Positions 41,617 through 46,006 of a DNA stretch of 46,006 bases are shown here, piece by piece. The notes under the pieces are model-generated. The model was not told the origin of the DNA and ran no database searches. It saw nothing but the letters and a program-made list of their open reading frames with translations. Within the stretch, counting starts at the first letter, position 1, and every line of letters starts with the position of its first letter. A program made the translations under genes and the position numbers. Source of the DNA: Chthoniobacterales bacterium (GTDB taxonomy: Bacteria; Verrucomicrobiota; Verrucomicrobiia; Chthoniobacterales; JAATET01); the NCBI GenBank assembly GCA_036569045.1, contig DATCRI010000010.1, forward strand, positions 1-46,006, written 5' to 3'.

Positions 41617-41632
41617 CTTCGACTTGGAAACA

Positions 41633-41660
41633 AAAAGGCCCGCCGGGAGGCGGGCCTTTT
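41633..41660. terminator. Strong bidirectional intrinsic terminator
   Basis: AAAAGGCCCGCC (41633-41644), loop GGGA, GGCGGGCCTTTT (41649-41660): a perfect 12-base-pair stem with A- and T-runs on both sides. It stands between the convergent ybaY-like and ahcY genes, 16 bases past one stop and 26 bases past the other. It can end transcription in both directions. Confidence 0.92.
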
Positions 41661-41686
41661 GTTTGGGATGCTTTCGCGGCTGCCGC

Positions 41687-43120
41687 TTAGTAGCGGTAGT
41701 GGTCGGGCTTGTAGGGGCCTTCGACCTTCACGCCGATGTAGGCGGCCTGCTCGGGCGTGAGCTTGGTGAGCTTCGCGCCGATCTTCTCGAGGTGCAGGCG
41801 GGCGACTTCCTCGTCGAGCTGCTTGCTGAGGACCTTCACGCCGGCCTTGTTCGTCTCGCGGTTCTTCCAGAGGTCGAGCTGGGCGAGCGTCTGGTTCGTG
41901 AAGCTGTTCGACATGACGAAGCTCGGGTGGCCGGTGGCGCAGCCGAGGTTCACGAGGCGGCCTTCCGCCAGCATGTAGAGCTGATGGCCGTCTTCGAACG
42001 TGTATTGGTCGACCTGTGGCTTGATCTCGATTTTCTTCACGCCGGCGAGGTTGTTGAGCGCGTCGACCTGGATCTCGTTGTCGAAGTGGCCGATGTTACA
42101 AACGATCGCCTGGTCCTTCATCTTCGTGAGGTGCTCGAGGCGGATGATGTCCTTGTTGCCGGTCGTGGTGACGTAGATGTCGCCCCAGCCGAGGGTGTCC
42201 TCGATGGGGAGGACGCGGAAGCCTTCCATCGCGGCCTGCAGCGCGCAGATGGGATCGATCTCGGTGACGACGACCTGGGCGCCCTGGGCGCGAAGGGCCT
42301 GGGCGCAACCCTTGCCGACGTCGCCGTAGCCGCAGACCACGCCGACCTTGCCGGAGATCATCACGTCGGTGGCGCGCTTGATGCCATCGACGAGCGACTC
42401 GCGGCAGCCGTAGAGGTTGTCGAATTTCGACTTCGTGACGGAGTCATTCACGTTGATCGCCGGGACGCGGAGCTTGCCGGCCTGGTGCATTTCGTAAAGG
42501 CGATGGACGCCGGTCGTGGTCTCTTCGGAGACGCCCTTCCAGTCCTTGAGGTAGCCGGTCCATTTGAGGGGATCCTCGGCGTTGACTTTCTTGAGGAGGG
42601 CCTTGATGACGCCTTCTTCGTGGGAGCCGGCCGCGCCGTTCACCCAGGAGGTGTCGCCTTCCTCGAGCTCGGCGCCCTTGTGGATGAGGAGCGTCGCGTC
42701 GCCACCGTCATCGACGATGAGCTGCGGGCCCTTGCCGTCCGGCCAGGTGAGCGCCTTGAGGGTGCAGTCCCAGTATTCCTCGAGGGTCTCGCCCTTACAG
42801 GCAAAGACAGGGATGCCGGCGGCGGCGATCGCGGCGGCGGCGTGGTCCTGCGTGGAGAAGATGTTGCACGAGCACCAGCGGACGTTCGCGCCGAGGTCGA
42901 CGAGCGTCTCGATGAGCACGGCGGTCTGGATGGTCATGTGCAGGCTGCCCATGATGCGGACGCCGGCGAGCGGCTTCTCCGCGGCGTATTTGCGGCGGGT
43001 CGCCATGAGGCCGGGCATTTCGTGCTCGGCGATCTGGATTTCCTTGCGTCCGAACTCAGCGAGGCTGATGTCGCGGACGGCGTAGTCGTTTGTTTTGTTG
43101 GCTTCGAGGATCGTGCTCAT
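41687..43120 (-). CDS. ahcY: Adenosylhomocysteinase (S-adenosylhomocysteine hydrolase)
   Basis: A 477-residue NAD-containing enzyme that splits SAH into adenosine and homocysteine, relieving product inhibition of methyltransferases. [20 protein letters not shown] near the start, [19 protein letters not shown]-like text (here [20 protein letters not shown]), the NAD motif [20 protein letters not shown] and the C-terminal [10 protein letters not shown] are diagnostic. It is the longer bacterial form with an extra internal segment. The ATG at 43120 (MSTILEANK) is chosen because the upstream codons come from the repeat element. It lies downstream of metK in the same direction, separated by a 94-base gap with an inverted repeat. 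Confidence 0.97.
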   Translation of the reverse strand: MSTILEANKTNDYAVRDISLAEFGRKEIQIAEHEMPGLMATRRKYAAEKPLAGVRIMGSLHMTIQTAVLIETLVDLGANVRWCSCNIFSTQDHAAAAIAAAGIPVFACKGETLEEYWDCTLKALTWPDGKGPQLIVDDGGDATLLIHKGAELEEGDTSWVNGAAGSHEEGVIKALLKKVNAEDPLKWTGYLKDWKGVSEETTTGVHRLYEMHQAGKLRVPAINVNDSVTKSKFDNLYGCRESLVDGIKRATDVMISGKVGVVCGYGDVGKGCAQALRAQGAQVVVTEIDPICALQAAMEGFRVLPIEDTLGWGDIYVTTTGNKDIIRLEHLTKMKDQAIVCNIGHFDNEIQVDALNNLAGVKKIEIKPQVDQYTFEDGHQLYMLAEGRLVNLGCATGHPSFVMSNSFTNQTLAQLDLWKNRETNKAGVKVLSKQLDEEVARLHLEKIGAKLTKLTPEQAAYIGVKVEGPYKPDHYRY

Positions 43121-43148
43121 ATCAAATTTTTGGGTGGCGGGTTTGGAA

Positions 43149-43206
43149 CCACGGAGGCACCAAGACACCAAGGATATCTGACCTTGGTGCCTTCGTGTCT
43201 TGGTGG
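43149..43206. repeat. Imperfect inverted-repeat element between metK and ahcY
   Basis: Two 25-base arms, 43149-43173 and 43182-43206, pair at 20 of 25 positions around an 8-base centre. Each arm is made of short repeating words such as CACCAAGACACCAAGG, and the other side reads CCTTGGTGCCTTCGTGTC. Elements built from such words are dispersed in many environmental genomes as REP-like repeats. In RNA it would fold into a long stem between metK and ahcY and could limit readthrough or protect mRNA ends. Its coding-like context upstream of ahcY is accidental. Confidence 0.75.
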
Positions 43207-43214
43207 TGGAAATT

Positions 43215-44384
<1,170 letters not shown>

Positions 44385-44421
44385 GGGAGTGTTGAAGAAA
44401 CGTATGAAGTTATGCTAATAT

Positions 44422-44435
44422 TTTGATGAGTCAAA
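44422..44435. promoter_or_regulatory. Candidate operator in the metK/regulator divergent promoter
   Basis: TTTGA-TGAG-TCAAA is a perfect 5-base inverted repeat with a 4-base centre. It overlaps the regulator's ATG (44426) and a TTGACT word that may be the metK -35. TTGAAG (44392-44397) and TAATAT (44416-44421), 18 bases apart, may form the regulator's own promoter, which would make its transcript almost leaderless. An ArsR-type dimer bound here could switch both genes. Confidence 0.4.
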
Positions 44436-45358
44436 TGGCGTCAATTCTAAAATCCTTTCGGCTTCTGTCGGACCCCACACGTCTGCGCCTGCTCCGACTG
44501 CTGCGGGAAGAGGAACTGACCGTCGCCGAGCTGCAGGAAATTCTCGCGATGGGCCAGAGCCGCATCTCGGCCAGCCTTGCGCTCCTGAAGCGCGAGGGAC
44601 TCGTCATCGATCGCCGGGTCGGAAAGAACATCTTCTACCGCGCCGACCTCGCCGCGGATTCGCCGCTTGCCGGGCTGCTGACGCTCGCTGGCGACGAGAT
44701 CGCGGAGTCGAAGCGCGACCTGACAGCCCTCGCCCTGACCCTGCGAAAACGCAAGGACCGCGCCGCGGAATACTTCAACCGCCTCGCCGGCAAATTTGGC
44801 CGCACCTACATTCCCGGCCGCTCGTGGCAGGCGCTCGCGCACGGCCTGCTCCAGCTCCTGCCGCCCATGGTCATCGCCGACCTCGGCGCCGGCGAAGGCA
44901 CGCTCTCGCAACTCCTCGCCCGGCACGCCGAACGCGTGATCGCGGTCGATAATTCCGAGAAAATGGTCGAGTTCGGCGCGGCGCTCGCCCGCGACAACGG
45001 CTTCGCCAATCTCGAATACCGCCTCGGCGACATCGAGGCGCCGCCGATTGCCGATGGCGAGGTGGACGTCGCGCTGTTCAGCCAGGCGCTGCATCACGCC
45101 GCCCGCCCCCCGCGCGCCGTGGCCGAGGCATTCCGCATTCTCAAGCCCGGCGGCCGCATCCTCATCCTCGATCTCGCAAGCCATAACTACGAGCAGGCCC
45201 GCGAGCTCTACGCGCACCAGTGGCTCGGCTTCTCCGAGGTGGAGCTCGACGAAATGCTCACGAGCGCCGGCTTCCAGCGCATCGAGATCTCGACCGTCTC
45301 GCGCGAAAAACAGGCGCCGCATTTTCAGACGATCCTTGCGACCGCGGGGAAGCCTTAG
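44426..45358 (+). CDS. ArsR-family regulator fused to a SAM-dependent methyltransferase domain (SahR-like)
   Basis: A 310-residue two-domain protein. The first 80 residues are an ArsR winged helix: ILKSFRLLSDPTRLRLLRLL, then ELTVAELQEILAMGQSRISA and SLALLKREGLVIDRRVGKNI. Metal-binding cysteines of the ArsR/SmtB type are absent. The rest is a class I methyltransferase fold with motif I VIADLGAGEGTLSQLLA (about 149-165), VIAVDNSEKMVEFG and AFRILKPGGRILILDL. Its place, divergent from metK and ahcY, fits the SahR group, which senses S-adenosylhomocysteine and controls the methionine cycle. I infer that the methyltransferase domain serves as SAM/SAH sensor. A real methylation activity is possible. 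Confidence 0.85.
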   Translation: MSQMASILKSFRLLSDPTRLRLLRLLREEELTVAELQEILAMGQSRISASLALLKREGLVIDRRVGKNIFYRADLAADSPLAGLLTLAGDEIAESKRDLTALALTLRKRKDRAAEYFNRLAGKFGRTYIPGRSWQALAHGLLQLLPPMVIADLGAGEGTLSQLLARHAERVIAVDNSEKMVEFGAALARDNGFANLEYRLGDIEAPPIADGEVDVALFSQALHHAARPPRAVAEAFRILKPGGRILILDLASHNYEQARELYAHQWLGFSEVELDEMLTSAGFQRIEISTVSREKQAPHFQTILATAGKP

Positions 45359-45402
45359 AAATTTTTCCGTCACCTTTTCGCGGCGGACGGCACTGGATCA
45401 CG

Positions 45403-46006
45403 ATGAATCCAATCGAAGAATCCCAGTTGGTTTGCGCGGCACGGGGCGGTGATCGCGACGCGTTTGCGAGCCTTGTCGCCGAGCATCAGCAAATGGCCTG
45501 TGCCCTGGCTTACGCCCGGACGGGGTCGTTCGCGGCCTCGGAGGAAATCGCGCAGGAGGCCTTCCTCGCGGCGTGGAAGCAAATGGCGCTCGAGCCGCCG
45601 CGAAATTTTCGGGCGTGGCTGTGCGGGACGATTCGCCATCTCGCGGCGCGCTTCCATCGCGGGGCGGCGCGGTTCGAGGGCTTGGCCGTGGATGTCGCCG
45701 ACGGCGCGCCGGGTCCGGATGAAGTCGCCGACGCCCGCGAGGAGGAGGCGCTGGTCTGGGCCTCGCTGGAGCAGCTGGCGGAGATTTATCGCGAGCCGCT
45801 CGTGCTTTACTACCGGCAGGATCGGTCGATTCGCGAGGTGGCGACGGCGCTGGACCTCAGCGAGGAGACCGTGCGCCAGCGTCTGTCCCGCGGGCGGGGG
45901 CTGCTGCGGGACACGGTGCAGGAAAAGGTGGAGTCGGCGCTGGCGCGGTCGGCCCCCGGGCCGGCCTTCACGCTGGCGGTGCTGGCGGCGGTTCCCGCGC
46001 TCAGCT
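45403..46006 (+). CDS. ECF-type RNA polymerase sigma factor (C-terminus beyond window)
   Basis: The first 201 residues of a sigma-70-family protein that runs off the right edge. Region 2 is at about 5-80 (LVCAARGGDRDAFASLVAEH, ASEEIAQEAFLAAWKQM, FRAWLCGTIRH) and region 4 at about 115-172 (EIYREPLVLYYRQDRSIREV, LDLSEETVRQRLSRGRGLLR). Most ECF sigmas end here. This one continues with PAFTLAVLAAVPAL, a hydrophobic beginning that suggests a membrane-spanning extension, as seen in some long ECF sigmas of Acidobacteria and PVC bacteria. The start at 45403 is 44 bases after the regulator gene. No anti-sigma gene is visible. Confidence 0.88.
   Translation, partial: MNPIEESQLVCAARGGDRDAFASLVAEHQQMACALAYARTGSFAASEEIAQEAFLAAWKQMALEPPRNFRAWLCGTIRHLAARFHRGAARFEGLAVDVADGAPGPDEVADAREEEALVWASLEQLAEIYREPLVLYYRQDRSIREVATALDLSEETVRQRLSRGRGLLRDTVQEKVESALARSAPGPAFTLAVLAAVPALS

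Noticed and set aside
44385-44425. SAM or SAH riboswitch upstream of metK
   Set aside because: Only 41 bases separate metK from the divergent gene, too short for a known SAM riboswitch, and no matching stems are present. The 94 bases before ahcY hold the inverted repeat rather than an SAH riboswitch.

Overview
The window is a GC-rich (by eye about 60-65% G+C), densely coded bacterial chromosome segment. Few starts have a strong Shine-Dalgarno sequence, and many neighbouring genes overlap or nearly touch. The small exported proteins of unknown function, the mix of pathways and the run-on operons suggest a member of the Verrucomicrobiota or a related PVC lineage. That placement rests on overall resemblance, not on a marker gene. 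I saw no transposase, integrase, phage gene, CRISPR array, tRNA or rRNA, so this looks like core chromosome rather than an accessory island.

Layout. 1-4.6 kb: a truncated membrane sensor, an exported endonuclease/phosphatase-fold protein, an exported Ig-like protein, a LuxR-type regulator with a degenerate receiver, a 63-residue membrane protein and a BtpA-family protein. 4.6-9.2 kb: a circularly permuted ATP-grasp protein, its alpha-E partner, a protein of the family often labelled 3-methyladenine glycosylase, and an exported unknown. 9.3-14.7 kb: a LysR regulator, mnmG with one perfect palindromic parS-like site inside it and a second just upstream, cdd, a small unknown, an exported MsrA and a PA0069-type radical SAM protein. 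14.7-21.9 kb: an exported unknown, then pdhA-pdhB-pdhC-lpd followed closely by an amino-acid ABC permease and ATPase. 21.9-22.2 kb: the only gene-free stretch over 300 bases. It is AT-rich and holds several DnaA-box-like words, so with the parS-like sites 10 kb away it is a candidate replication origin.

22.2-32.6 kb: an exported unknown, a lysophospholipase-like hydrolase, a tight luxC-like/infA/fadD operon read leftward, an operon of sugar kinase, sugar-1-phosphate uridylyltransferase and hydrolase read rightward, a DUF885 peptidase-like protein and an exported unknown. 32.7-41.6 kb: one nearly gapless rightward run of ald, proA, acyP, an ABC ATPase, bioD, a LolD/MacB-type ATPase, an FtsX-type permease, a membrane-fusion protein and a YbaY-type lipoprotein. 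It ends at a strong hairpin terminator. 41.7-46 kb: metK and ahcY, the SAM/SAH cycle, read leftward and separated by an inverted-repeat element. They diverge from an ArsR-methyltransferase fusion that probably controls them, and an ECF sigma factor runs off the right edge.

The most useful observations are the parS-like pair with the candidate origin, the SAM-cycle cluster with its ArsR-methyltransferase regulator, the kinase/uridylyltransferase sugar salvage pair, the fatty-aldehyde gene pair around infA, and the regulator that has lost its phosphoacceptor.
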